From positions 62,001 to 126,000 of the forward strand of contig NZ_SZVI01000013.1 of assembly GCF_013416775.1 (NCBI RefSeq): a stretch of DNA of 64,000 nt, written 5' to 3'. Within the stretch, counting starts at the first letter, position 1; every line of letters begins with the position of its first letter. Under the pieces are notes generated by a model, which saw only the letters and a list, made by a program, of their open reading frames with translations, ran no database searches and was not told where the DNA came from. The DNA is from Rhodoferax sp. BLA1. GTDB lineage: Bacteria; Pseudomonadota; Gammaproteobacteria; Burkholderiales; Burkholderiaceae_C. This document shows positions 1 through 8,771 of the stretch, piece by piece. The position numbers and the translations under genes are program-made.

Positions 1-352
<352 letters not shown>

Positions 353-354
<2 letters not shown>

Positions 355-1063
355 AGGCAGGCATCATCCCCTGTTTCTGTTTGAGTACGGCCACCTCGCT
401 AGAGGCCATGAAACTCAACAAGGCTTGCACCTCGGTCGGTCGTGTGCAGGCGCTGGTCATCGCGGCAGAAAAGGTGGTGGTGATCTGAATGACATCGGGC
501 AAGGGGCCAAGCACCAAGATGCCCGGCACATGGATCAGTTCGCTGAGCTGCTGGAAACCTAAGCTCACCTCACCTTTGGCCACCAGACTGCCCACCGGCA
601 CACCGGGCGGTGCGGTGACCAGGCGGTTTTTGATGTGTCCGGTGATGCCCCAGCGCTCAAACAGTTGGGCCAACGCCACGCCGCTGGGGCCGGTGGAATA
701 AGCCAGCGTCGGCGCGGCCAGCACAGCCTCGCGCAAGGCCTCTTCGCTGCTGATGTCCAGGACCGCGCTGCCCACAGGCACGGCCACCGCCACACCGGAG
801 TGCACCAGCGGGGTCAAACTCTCGGCCGACAAATACCCGGCAGCAATCAGCTTGGCCATCGCATCCGAGGCCAGCACCACCAGGTCAAACACCTCACCAG
901 CCTGCACGCGTTTGGCCGCGTCGACACCGCCGACCGATTCAATGCAAACCACCTGGCCGCTGCGCTTGGCATAGGCCTGGGTGAGTTCGGCCAGCAGCTG
1001 GCGCGTGGCCATGGACGAGATACCGGTGAGTGGCGCAACAGAGTGGTTGTTGTTGACTTGCAT
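353..1063 (-). CDS. ModA-like substrate-binding-fold protein without a signal peptide
   Basis: A 236-residue protein that resembles periplasmic molybdate-type binding proteins (type II periplasmic binding fold). Near the start it shows LLAELTQAYAKRSG, a helix typical of ModA proteins, followed by VQAGEVFDLVVLASDAMAKL, the usual nucleotide-free ligand-cleft segment. The start chosen is ATG 1063-1061, because longer in-frame versions overlap the divergent promoter. There is no hydrophobic signal sequence, so the product is probably cytoplasmic and not part of an ABC importer. It lies divergent from a LysR gene and upstream of pobA, so a ligand-sensing role in aromatic metabolism is possible but unproven. 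True molybdate binding is doubtful. Confidence 0.7.
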
Positions 1064-1118
1064 GGCCCGGATTCTGTGGCTTGGCACAGGTCGTGAGAAG
1101 CGCAAGCCAACACTAGCA

Positions 1119-1139
1119 GTTATTTCAGATTGGCATAAT
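1119..1139. promoter_or_regulatory. Candidate LysR operator GTTAT-N11-ATAAT
   Basis: An inverted repeat with 5-base arms (GTTAT at 1119-1123, ATAAT at 1135-1139) and an 11-base spacer fits the T-N11-A rule for LysR-type regulators. It lies between the ModA-like gene and the LysR gene, and its right arm overlaps a possible -10 for the LysR gene. A near-identical site stands before the importer at 3042. Confidence 0.5.
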
Positions 1140-1167
1140 GTCTGTTTAGTTATTCCCAATCATCGCC

Positions 1168-2079
1168 ATGGACTTGAAACAACTGGAGTACTTTGTGCGG
1201 GTGGCCGAGATGGGCAGTTTCACCCGCGCCGCCATCGCCCTCGATGTGGCGCAACCGGCCCTGAGCCGCCAGGTGCGGCTGCTGGAGGTGGAGTTGCACC
1301 AGAACCTGCTGATCCGCAACGGCCGCGGCGCCCTGCCGACCGAAGCGGGCAAACTGCTGCTGGCGCACAGCCGTGGCATCTTGCACCAGGTGTCGCGCGC
1401 CAAAGAAGAGCTTGGCCGGGTGCGCGGTTCGCTGGCTGGGCGCGTGGCGGTGGGGCTGGCCACCAGTCTGGCGCGGGTGCTCACGGTGCCATTGATCACC
1501 GCTTTTCGCGAGGCCCTGCCGGATGCCACGATCTCGATCAGTGAAGGCCTGTCGGTGGCTTTGCAGGAGTCGCTGATCAATGGCCGGCTCGACATTGCGG
1601 TCTTGTACAACGTCCAGCCAGGCAGCGAGATCGAGGTGCTGCCGCTGCAAGAAGAAGAGTTGTGCCTGGTACAGGCGCGCCCCAAAGGCCTGGCCGAAGA
1701 CCCGCCGCCCGGCCCGATAGCACTGCGCGAGCTGGCCGACTTGCCGCTGATCATCCCAAGCCGCCCCAACGCGATTCGCAGCCAGGTGGAGTCGGAACTG
1801 GTCAACCTGGGTTGCCGCCCACGTATTGCGCTGGAGGTAGACGGGGTGTCCGCCATCCTGGACCTGGTCGAAGACGGCATTGGCAGCGCGGTGTTGTCGC
1901 GCAACGCGGTGGCCAACTCGGTGCGGCCCTCAGCCTTCACCGTGCGGGGCATCCATGCGCCGGTGTTACGCACCCGCATCTCGGCAGCCACCAGTTCCTT
2001 GCGCCCAACCACCCTGACCCAGCAAACGACGCTGAACCTGATCCGAGACACCCTGGCGCGCGTGGTCACCGCCGCTTGA
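1168..2079 (+). CDS. LysR-family transcriptional regulator
   Basis: A 303-residue LysR-type regulator starting MDLKQLEYFVRVAEMGSFTR, with the winged helix-turn-helix in residues 1-60 (ALDVAQPALSRQVRLLE) and the effector-binding domain from about residue 90 to the end. It is divergent from the ModA-like gene and pobA and is followed 19 bases later by a GntR regulator gene, probably in the same transcript. The paired inverted repeats at 1119 and 3042 suggest that it controls itself, the ModA-like/pobA side and the importer. The sequence resembles Nac/Cbl-type members more than PobR; the effector is unknown, an aromatic acid being the contextual guess. Confidence 0.9.
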   Translation: MDLKQLEYFVRVAEMGSFTRAAIALDVAQPALSRQVRLLEVELHQNLLIRNGRGALPTEAGKLLLAHSRGILHQVSRAKEELGRVRGSLAGRVAVGLATSLARVLTVPLITAFREALPDATISISEGLSVALQESLINGRLDIAVLYNVQPGSEIEVLPLQEEELCLVQARPKGLAEDPPPGPIALRELADLPLIIPSRPNAIRSQVESELVNLGCRPRIALEVDGVSAILDLVEDGIGSAVLSRNAVANSVRPSAFTVRGIHAPVLRTRISAATSSLRPTTLTQQTTLNLIRDTLARVVTAA

Positions 2080-2098
2080 ACTCAGCACAGCGCCCACC

Positions 2099-2896
2099 AT
2101 GAACCCTTCCGACCCTATGAACAGCAGCCCTGACAGCCCGGACGGCACAGCACCCACCCAGCCTGCTGCTGCCACCACCCCGGTACAGGTGCAGGCCCTG
2201 TTGCGCATGCGCGCCATGATCCTGGACGGCGAATGGCCGGGCGGTAGCCGCATCGCCGAGCTGGCTGTGGTCGATAAACTGGGCTTTTCACGCACCCCAA
2301 TTCGGGCCGCGTTGCTGCGCCTGGAGCAGGAAGGCCTGCTGGACGCCCTACCCAACGGCGGTTATGCGGTCAAAACCTTCTCGGATCGGGATGTGTCCGA
2401 GGCGATTGAGTTGCGTGGCACGCTCGAAGGGCTGTGCGCCCGCCTGTGTGCCGAGCGTGGCGCCCCACCCAAGCTGCTGGCTGAAGCACGCGTTTGCCTG
2501 CAAGCCATCGACGCTTTGCTGGACCAAGCCGCGCTGGACGCTGCCGCGTTCTCGCGTTATGTGGATTTGAACGCACGTTTTCATGCGCTGCTCAGCGAGA
2601 TGGCCGGCAGCAGCCTCATGACCAAGGAGCTGGAGCGGGTCTACGGCCTGCCCTTTGCCTCCCCTTCGGGTTTTGTCGTGGCGCAGGCCCACTCCCCCAA
2701 GGCGCGCGACCGGCTCGTCGTGGCGCAAGACCAGCACTGGCAGGTGCTCGATGCGATTGAGCGGCGCGAAGGCAGCCGCGCCGAGGCACTGATGCGGGAA
2801 CACTCGCGTATTGCCCAGCGCAACCTGCGCGATGCCATCCTGAACCAGGCCAAGCACCCCGTGCCCGGTGTGCAGCTGATCCAACAGCGCAGCTGA
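2099..2896 (+). CDS. GntR-family (FCD type) transcriptional regulator
   Basis: A 265-residue regulator with a flexible proline- and alanine-rich N-terminus (about 30 residues), a GntR winged helix-turn-helix near residues 32-95 (segment IAELAVVDKLGFSRTPIRAA) and an all-helical FCD ligand domain ending near residue 245. Family members sense small carboxylic acids. The gene sits 19 bases behind the LysR gene. The FCD class often represses catabolic operons, and TTGTATACAA-like sites upstream of vanA (12016 and 12079) are of the type these proteins bind, so a VanR-like role is a reasonable inference. ATG 2117 is an alternative start, because the first residues are low complexity. Confidence 0.88.
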   Translation: MNPSDPMNSSPDSPDGTAPTQPAAATTPVQVQALLRMRAMILDGEWPGGSRIAELAVVDKLGFSRTPIRAALLRLEQEGLLDALPNGGYAVKTFSDRDVSEAIELRGTLEGLCARLCAERGAPPKLLAEARVCLQAIDALLDQAALDAAAFSRYVDLNARFHALLSEMAGSSLMTKELERVYGLPFASPSGFVVAQAHSPKARDRLVVAQDQHWQVLDAIERREGSRAEALMREHSRIAQRNLRDAILNQAKHPVPGVQLIQQRS

Positions 2897-2902
2897 CAGC
2901 GC

Positions 2903-2924
2903 ACCCGCCCGCTTGGCGGCGGGT
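2903..2924. terminator. Hairpin after the regulator genes
   Basis: ACCCGCC (2903-2909) pairs with GGCGGGT (2918-2924) around an 8-base loop, 7 bases after the GntR stop codon. No T-run follows, so it could be a weak terminator or a 3'-end stabiliser. Confidence 0.4.
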
Positions 2925-3041
2925 ATCGGGCCAACACCTTGGCCGCCTTTTGCAGGTCAATCCGGGTGCACACCCCTCGTCCCATGGATGCCCCCTACAC
3001 TTTGCCGAGCTGACCCGGCGGCGGCTTCTGGTGGTGGCTGG

Positions 3042-3062
3042 GTTATTGCAAAGCGTTATAAC
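3042..3062. promoter_or_regulatory. Candidate LysR operator GTTAT-N11-ATAAC before the importer
   Basis: A perfect inverted repeat, GTTAT (3042-3046) and ATAAC (3058-3062), with an 11-base spacer, about 95 bases upstream of the substrate-binding protein gene. It has the same arms and spacing as the site at 1119-1139, which links this promoter to the LysR gene. Confidence 0.5.
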
Positions 3063-3155
3063 AAAGAGTCAGGAATCGCTATTGCATGTGGTGGTGTTTC
3101 ACGGCACAGTCACTGCAAACAAAAGCAGATCCACACCACATATTGGAGACAAACC

Positions 3156-4328
3156 ATGCACAAGAGATTATTCCTTCACGCCACAGCCCTTGCCATTTGT
3201 GGCTTGGCAGCTACCAACGCCATAGCACAGGGCGACACCTTCAAAATCGGGCTGATCCTGCCGATGACCGGCCAGCAAGCCAGCACCGGCCGCCAGATAG
3301 AGGCAGCGGCCAAGCTCTACATGGCGCAAAACGGCGACACCGTGGCGGGCAAAAAGGTGGAGCTGATCGTCAAGGACGACACCAGCGTGCCCGAGGTGAC
3401 CAAACGCCTGGCGCAGGAGTTGATCGTCAACAACAAAGTCAATGTGCTGGCGGGTTTTGGCATCACACCCTCAGCCCTGGCCACCGCGCCGCTGGCCACC
3501 CAGTCCAAAACACCGATGGTGGTGATGGCAGCCGCCACCTCCAGCATCACCGAGGCATCACCCTATGTGGTGCGCACCAGTTTCACACTGCCCCAGGCCT
3601 CGGTTGCCTTGGGTGACTGGGCGCCTAAAAACGGCATCAAGAAAGTGGTGACCCTGGTCAGCGACTACGGCCCGGGCATCGACGCTGAAAAGTACTTCAA
3701 GGAACGCTTCATCTTCAACGGTGGGCAGGTTCCCGAGTCTTTGCGGGTGCCGCTGCGCAGCCCTGACTTTGCCCCGTTCCTGCAAAAAGTGCGCGATTTG
3801 AAGCCTGATGCCTTGTTTGTGTTTGTGCCCTCGGGCGCTGGCGCAGCGGTGATGAAGCAGTTTCTGGAACGCGGCATGGACAAGGCCGGTATCAAACTGA
3901 TTGGCACCGGTGACATCACCGACGACGACCAACTCAACGACATGGGTGATGGCGCGCTGGGGGTGGTCACCTCCCACCATTACTCGGCCGCCCATCCTTC
4001 GCCGCTGAACCAGAAGTTTGTGGACGCGTTTAAAAAGGCCAACCCCGGCATGCGCCCCAACTTCATGGCCATCGGTGGTTATGACGGTATGCGGGTGATT
4101 TACGAAGCGCTCAAAACGTCCAAGGGCCAGGGCGGTGGTGATGGCCTGCTGGCGGCGATGAAGGGCCAGATTTTCGAGAGCCCACGTGGCCCGATGTTCA
4201 TCGACGCACAAACACGTGATGTGGTGCAAAACATCTACCTGCGCAAGGTCGAGAAAAAAGACGGTCAGCTCTACAACATCGAGTTTGACGTGATCAAAGA
4301 CGTGAAAGACCCGGGCAAGGCCAAGTAA
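3156..4328 (+). CDS. ABC transporter substrate-binding protein (branched-chain amino acid/aromatic acid type)
   Basis: A 390-residue periplasmic binding protein of the Leu/Ile/Val-binding superfamily. The start at ATG 3156 follows a TTGGAGAC ribosome binding site and opens a signal peptide (MHKRLFLHATALAICGLAA, cleavage near residue 24 after NAIA). The mature protein begins GDTFKIGLILPMTGQQASTG, typical of type I periplasmic binding proteins. It is the first gene of a Liv-type importer (permeases at 4611 and 5486, ATPases at 6457 and 7235). Being flanked by pobA, vanA and vanB, the likely cargo is an aromatic acid such as vanillate or 4-hydroxybenzoate, an inference from context; branched-chain amino acids cannot be excluded. 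Confidence 0.9.
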   Translation: MHKRLFLHATALAICGLAATNAIAQGDTFKIGLILPMTGQQASTGRQIEAAAKLYMAQNGDTVAGKKVELIVKDDTSVPEVTKRLAQELIVNNKVNVLAGFGITPSALATAPLATQSKTPMVVMAAATSSITEASPYVVRTSFTLPQASVALGDWAPKNGIKKVVTLVSDYGPGIDAEKYFKERFIFNGGQVPESLRVPLRSPDFAPFLQKVRDLKPDALFVFVPSGAGAAVMKQFLERGMDKAGIKLIGTGDITDDDQLNDMGDGALGVVTSHHYSAAHPSPLNQKFVDAFKKANPGMRPNFMAIGGYDGMRVIYEALKTSKGQGGGDGLLAAMKGQIFESPRGPMFIDAQTRDVVQNIYLRKVEKKDGQLYNIEFDVIKDVKDPGKAK

Positions 4329-4347
4329 GGGTTTAAATAAGCTTGGG

Positions 4348-4540
4348 CACGAGTCTCGCCTTGGATGGGGTGATTGGGCGCAAGGGCTGTGGGTATTGGG
4401 CAGGTCGACTGGGCAATGCGCATGCGGTTTCGGGGTGAAATCACGCGGGCACGATTGGCCGCTATCCCGCGCCTGTCTCCGCGCCTTCCACCCCGAAGCC
4501 CGGTCACATTGCCCAATCACCCTACCCAATCGAGACTTTG
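4348..4540. repeat. Long structured inverted-repeat element between binding-protein and permease genes
   Basis: The outer arms share GGGTGATTGGGC (4368-4379) with its exact complement GCCCAATCACCC (4511-4522), extended outward by imperfect matches that include AGTCTCG. Nested inside, TGGGCAATG (4410-4418) and TTCGGGGTG (4429-4437) pair with CATTGCCCA (4507-4515) and CACCCCGAA (4489-4497). The transcript could fold into a long branched hairpin in the 282-base gap between the binding-protein gene and the permease gene. It could uncouple their expression, or be the remnant of a small non-autonomous mobile element. Confidence 0.55.
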
Positions 4541-4610
4541 TTGTTGCCGGTTGCCGAAAACTCCCTGATTTTTCCTGTTTGTTCCTTACCCTGATGAACA
4601 CCAATTTCCC

Positions 4611-5483
4611 ATGCTAACCATCCTCTTCGACGGCATCGCCTACGGCATGCTGCTGTTCATCCTGTCGGTTGGCCTGGCCGTGACCATGGGGCTGATGAAT
4701 TTCATCAACCTGGCACACGGCGCATTTGCCATGGTGGGCGGCTACATCACCGTGTTGCTGATGCAAAAGATGGGAGTGCCCTTTTTGCTGTGCCTGCCAC
4801 TGGCGTTTATTGGCTCAGCGCTGCTGGGCGGGGTGCTGGAGCGCACCCTGTACCGCCCGCTTTACCACAAGCCGCACCTGGACCAGGTGCTGTTTTCAAT
4901 CGGCCTGACCTTCATGGCGGTGGCTTGTGCCGACTACTTCATTGGGTCAAGCCAGCAAATCGTCCAATTGCCCGAATGGCTCAAGGGTCGCACCGAAATT
5001 GGTGAAGGTGCGCTGATGCTGGGCATGGGGCATTACCGGGTGTTCATCATTGTGGTCTGCGCCGCACTCACCGTGGGTCTGCAATATGTGCTGACCAAAA
5101 CCCGTTTTGGCAGCCAGTTGCGCGCCTCGGTGGACGACCAGCGGGTGGCCGCTGGCATGGGCATCAATGTCAACATGATTTTTCTGGGCACCTTTGCCGT
5201 GGGCTCCGGCCTGGCCGGGTTGGGTGGCGCTTTGGGGGCCGAAGTGCTGGGTCTGGAACCCACCTTTGCCCTGAAGTACATGACCTACTTCTTGATTGTG
5301 GTGGCCGTGGGTGGCACCTCCAGCATCACCGGGCCGCTGCTGGCCGCGCTGCTGCTGGGCATTGCCGACGTGGCGGGCAAGTACTACATCCCCAAACTCG
5401 GAGGCTTCATTGTGTACGGCTTGATGATCCTGATTCTGATCTGGCGCCCGCAAGGCCTGTTTGTGCGCAAAGGAGGCAAATGA
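4611..5483 (+). CDS. livH: Branched-chain-type ABC transporter permease LivH
   Basis: A 290-residue inner-membrane permease with about eight hydrophobic segments. The conserved GLMNFINLAHGAFAMVGGY motif near the N-terminus is diagnostic of LivH-type permeases. It pairs with the LivM-type permease that begins at its stop codon. Its start lies after the 282-base structured gap, so its translation level may differ from that of the binding protein. Substrate specificity follows the binding protein and is probably aromatic acids, by context. Confidence 0.92.
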   Translation: MLTILFDGIAYGMLLFILSVGLAVTMGLMNFINLAHGAFAMVGGYITVLLMQKMGVPFLLCLPLAFIGSALLGGVLERTLYRPLYHKPHLDQVLFSIGLTFMAVACADYFIGSSQQIVQLPEWLKGRTEIGEGALMLGMGHYRVFIIVVCAALTVGLQYVLTKTRFGSQLRASVDDQRVAAGMGINVNMIFLGTFAVGSGLAGLGGALGAEVLGLEPTFALKYMTYFLIVVAVGGTSSITGPLLAALLLGIADVAGKYYIPKLGGFIVYGLMILILIWRPQGLFVRKGGK

Positions 5484-5485
5484 CC

Positions 5486-6460
5486 ATGGGCACACAGAAA
5501 CTGTTGCAAAACCAGGGCCGCTGGAAGCTCTGGGAAATCCCGCTGTGGCTCCTTGCCCTGGCCTCACCCCTGCTGCTGGGCAGCCACGCGCTGATCATCA
5601 ACGAGATTGCCATCGTGGCGCTGTTTGCCTTGTCGCTGGACCTGATCCTGGGTTTCACCGGCATCGTCTCGCTCGGCCATGCCGCCTTTTTTGGCATGGG
5701 CGCGTATTCGGCCGCGCTGTTTGCCAAACTGGTGATGCCCGACCCGCTGCTGGGCCTGGCTTTTGGTATCTTGACCGCCACCCTGCTCGGCGCACTGTGC
5801 AGCGCCACCATTTTGCGCGGCACCGACCTGACCCGGCTGATGGTGACCATGGGGGTTGGCCTGATCCTGATGGAGCTCGCCAACAAACTCGACTGGTTAA
5901 CCGGTGGTGCCGATGGCCTGCAAGGTGTGATCATGGGGCCGCTGCTGGGGCAGTTCGAGTTTGACCTGTATGGCCGCACCTCGGCCTGGTATTCCCTGAC
6001 CGTGTTGCTGCTGGTGTTTGCGCTGGCCCGGCGTCTGGTCAACTCACCGTTTGGCGCCACCCTGAAAGCCATTCGTGACAACCGGTTGCGCGCCATGGCG
6101 ATTGGCATCCCGGTCAACAGCCGCTTGGCCTTGATCTACACCGTGGCCGCTGCGGTGGCGGGCGCCGCCGGTGCGGTGATGGCGCAGACCACCGGCTTTG
6201 CCTCGCTCGACTTGTTTGAGTTTCACCGCTCGGCTGACGTGATGCTGATCCTGGTGGTGGGGGGTGTCGGCTGGCTGTACGGCGGTATCACCGGTGCGAT
6301 TGTGTTCAAGCTGATGCAGGATGCACTGTCGAGCATCACCCCGCAGTACTGGACCTTCTGGATCGGCCTGTTCCTGGTGGTGTTGGTACTGGTCGGGCGC
6401 GACCGGCTGATCCGGCCCTGGCGCTGGTTCAAACCCGGCCACAGCGGGAGCCACTCATGA
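5486..6460 (+). CDS. livM: Branched-chain-type ABC transporter permease LivM
   Basis: A permease of about 324 residues of the LivM class, with the family motif LDLILGFTGIVSLGHAAFFGMGA (only part quoted: GFTGIVSLGHAAFFG) in the first third and a C-terminal arginine-rich cytoplasmic tail. Two ATG codons are possible. ATG 5480 overlaps the LivH stop but is only 3 bases from AGGAGG (5471-5476), whereas ATG 5486 has a 9-base spacing and is preferred. Its stop overlaps the start of the LivG gene (ATGA at 6457-6460), so the two are translationally coupled. It forms the membrane channel with LivH. Confidence 0.9.
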   Translation: MGTQKLLQNQGRWKLWEIPLWLLALASPLLLGSHALIINEIAIVALFALSLDLILGFTGIVSLGHAAFFGMGAYSAALFAKLVMPDPLLGLAFGILTATLLGALCSATILRGTDLTRLMVTMGVGLILMELANKLDWLTGGADGLQGVIMGPLLGQFEFDLYGRTSAWYSLTVLLLVFALARRLVNSPFGATLKAIRDNRLRAMAIGIPVNSRLALIYTVAAAVAGAAGAVMAQTTGFASLDLFEFHRSADVMLILVVGGVGWLYGGITGAIVFKLMQDALSSITPQYWTFWIGLFLVVLVLVGRDRLIRPWRWFKPGHSGSHS

Positions 6461-7242
6461 GCGCGACGGTTCTTTCTGCCAACAATCTGGTGATGAAGTT
6501 TGGCGGCATCACCGCCACCAACCACGTCACCCTTGATTTAAAACAGGGTGCACGCCATGCGCTGATCGGCCCCAATGGCGCGGGCAAAACCACGCTGATC
6601 AACCTGCTGACCGGTGTGCTGCAACCCACCTCGGGCAGCATCACGCTGGAGGGCCAGGACATCACCCAGCTGGCGCCCTACCAACGTGTGCGCCGTGGCA
6701 TGGTGCGCACCTTTCAGATCAACCAGCTGTTTGACTCGCTCACCCCGCTCGAGACCCTGGCCATGACGGTGTCGCAACACCAGGGCCTGGGCAACAGGTG
6801 GTGGCAAGCGCTGGGCGCCAAACAAGGTGTGACCGAGCGCTGCGAACAACTGCTGGAGCAGTTCCACCTGACCACGGTGATGGACCAGCCAACCCGCGTG
6901 CTGGCCTATGGCAAGCGCCGCCTGCTGGAGATTGCGATTGCCCTGGCCTGCGAGCCGCGTGTGCTGCTGCTCGACGAGCCGGTGGCCGGTGTGCCCGCCG
7001 GTGAGCGCGAGGAACTGCTGCAAACCGTGGCCGCCCTGCCGACCGAGGTGTCGGTGCTGCTGATCGAACACGACATGGATCTGGTGTTCAGCTTTGCCAA
7101 ACGCATGACGGTGCTGGTCAACGGCACGGTGCTCACCGAAGGTGACCCCGACACCATCGCCAATGACCCGCAGGTCAAGGCGGTGTACCTGGGCCACGGT
7201 GATGAACTCAACGACACGCTGGGAGCCGCAACCCATGGCTGA
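6457..7242 (+). CDS. livG: ABC transporter ATP-binding protein LivG
   Basis: A 261-residue ATPase with Walker A GPNGAGKT near residue 38, a Walker B segment VLLLDEPVAGVP and a following H-loop EHDMD. The signature helix reads LAYGKRRLLEIA in place of LSGGQ, normal for LivG, which usually has LSYG. The start overlaps the LivM stop by 4 bases and the end overlaps the LivF start by 8 bases, indicating tight coupling. It energises the importer together with LivF. Confidence 0.92.
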   Translation: MSATVLSANNLVMKFGGITATNHVTLDLKQGARHALIGPNGAGKTTLINLLTGVLQPTSGSITLEGQDITQLAPYQRVRRGMVRTFQINQLFDSLTPLETLAMTVSQHQGLGNRWWQALGAKQGVTERCEQLLEQFHLTTVMDQPTRVLAYGKRRLLEIAIALACEPRVLLLDEPVAGVPAGEREELLQTVAALPTEVSVLLIEHDMDLVFSFAKRMTVLVNGTVLTEGDPDTIANDPQVKAVYLGHGDELNDTLGAATHG

Positions 7243-7960
7243 ACTGTTAAACGTCCAAGGCTTGAGCGCTGGTTACGGCGAAGCCGTGGTGTTGCATGAG
7301 GTGTCACTCTCGATCGACCAGGGCAAGACGCTGGCCCTGCTCGGGCGCAACGGTACCGGCAAAACCACCTTGATCAACACCCTGGCTGGCGCCACCCAGC
7401 AACACGCGGGCAGCATCCTGCTGGGCGGCCAGCTGTTACACAAGCTGCCGTCCCACGAGCGTGCGGCGGCGGGTATTGGCTGGGTGCCCCAAGAGCGCAA
7501 CATCTTCAAGTCACTCACGGTGCATGAAAACCTCACGGCCGTGGCACGCCCGGCGCGTGCTGGCCGAGCGTCGAGCCCCTGGACACCAGCACGGGTCTAC
7601 GAACTGTTCCCCCGCCTGGCCGAGCGCAAAAGCAACCTAGGCACCCAACTCTCGGGCGGTGAACAACAGATGCTGGCCCTGGGCCGTGCCCTGGTGCTCA
7701 ATCCGCTGCTGCTGCTGCTGGACGAACCCTGCGAAGGCCTGGCCCCGATCATTGTGCAGGAGCTGCTGCGGGCCATCCGGCGAATCACTCGCGAGGAAGG
7801 CCTCTCAGCCATCATTGTGGAGCAGCACCCGCAGGCGATTTTGGCGATCTCGGACGCCGCGGCGGTGCTGGACCATGGCACCGTGGTGTATGCGGGCAGC
7901 GCACGCAGCTTGCAGGAGCAGCCCGCACTGCTCGACAAGTTGCTGGGGGTGGCGCGTTGA
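7235..7960 (+). CDS. livF: ABC transporter ATP-binding protein LivF
   Basis: A 241-residue ATPase with Walker A GRNGTGKT near residue 36, signature LSGGEQQM and Walker B LLLLLDEPCEGLAP. ATG 7235 is chosen because MAELLNVQGL matches the family N-terminus, while longer in-frame extensions run into LivG. It is the last gene of the importer; repeat copy B lies 15 bases after its stop. Confidence 0.92.
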   Translation: MAELLNVQGLSAGYGEAVVLHEVSLSIDQGKTLALLGRNGTGKTTLINTLAGATQQHAGSILLGGQLLHKLPSHERAAAGIGWVPQERNIFKSLTVHENLTAVARPARAGRASSPWTPARVYELFPRLAERKSNLGTQLSGGEQQMLALGRALVLNPLLLLLDEPCEGLAPIIVQELLRAIRRITREEGLSAIIVEQHPQAILAISDAAAVLDHGTVVYAGSARSLQEQPALLDKLLGVAR

Positions 7961-7975
7961 CACCTTGCTCACTCT

Positions 7976-8028
7976 GATTTGTAGAGCTACAAACCCTTTC
8001 AAAATAAGGGCTACAGCCTGTTTTGATA
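7976..8028 (+). repeat. Dispersed palindromic repeat, copy B
   Basis: Reads TTTGTAGAGCTAC, then CCCTTTCAAAATAAGGGCTA, then CAGCCTGTTTT. The centre forms a CCCTT/AAGGG hairpin. It lies 15 bases after the livF stop codon and ends shortly before the ribosome binding site of the hemerythrin gene, which it separates from the importer. Confidence 0.75.
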
Positions 8029-8050
8029 CTCAAACCCAAGGGGAATCCAG

Positions 8051-8635
8051 TTGATCCACTCCAGCATTCAAATCATCCACGACGAACACACCGCCCTGGC
8101 CTCGATGCTGCGCTCCATCGGCATGATGCTCGACCGTGGCCCGGGAGCCAACCCGCAGGCTTTTTTTGAGGTGATGCGTGCGATGTTGTTCTACATCGAC
8201 GAGTTTCCCGAACAACGCCACCACCCCAAAGAGACCGAGCTGCTGTTCCCGCCAGTAGCAAAGCTGGCGCCCGAAACCCGCACCGCGATTGAGCAACTGG
8301 GCCAGGACCACGCCCATGGCGAAGTCGCGGTGCGTGAATTGCAACACCAACTGCTGGCCTGGGAACTGCTGGGCGAGACCCGCCGCGCCGTGTTTGAGAA
8401 CGCCGCCCGGCGTTACCTGAGTTTTTACATGACCCACATGCGCCTGGAAGAAACCGTGGTGTTACCTGCGGCCCTGCGGGTGCTCAGTGCCGAGGACTGG
8501 TCTGTGATTGATGCCGCTTTTGAGACCAACTGCGACCCCCTCACCGGCAAGTACCCGCGCGACCCCATCTACGACCGCCTGTTCACCCAGATCGTGACCC
8601 AGGCGCCTGCGCCGATTGGGTTGGGTGAGGGGTGA
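8051..8635 (+). CDS. Hemerythrin HHE domain-containing protein
   Basis: A 194-residue, mostly helical protein. The start is TTG 8051, supported by AAGGGGA at 8038-8044 (6-base spacing), and no in-frame ATG lies near. Candidate di-iron ligands are visible: HDEH near residue 10, HHPKETE near residue 60, a histidine in QDHAHGE and HMRLEE near residue 132, the usual HHE arrangement. Such proteins bind oxygen or nitric oxide or sense iron and redox state. It lies between the aromatic-acid importer and vanAB and might relate to oxygen-dependent demethylation or hydroxylation; that link is speculative. Confidence 0.85.
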   Translation: MIHSSIQIIHDEHTALASMLRSIGMMLDRGPGANPQAFFEVMRAMLFYIDEFPEQRHHPKETELLFPPVAKLAPETRTAIEQLGQDHAHGEVAVRELQHQLLAWELLGETRRAVFENAARRYLSFYMTHMRLEETVVLPAALRVLSAEDWSVIDAAFETNCDPLTGKYPRDPIYDRLFTQIVTQAPAPIGLGEG

Positions 8636-8771
8636 ACCTGATTTTTACGTAACGCCTAACGCGCCATGGGCCAACCTACCACCTGGCCCACGTTGTGACA
8701 CAGTCCAGGTTCCCAACCGTCACATCTGCGGCCAGGGTGGGGTTGTCAAACGTTTTAATTGGAGCCACTTT

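Noticed and set aside
3558..4604. A 348-codon minus-strand frame opposite the binding-protein gene
   Set aside because: It covers the antisense of a recognised binding-protein gene and the structured gap; no domain is visible.
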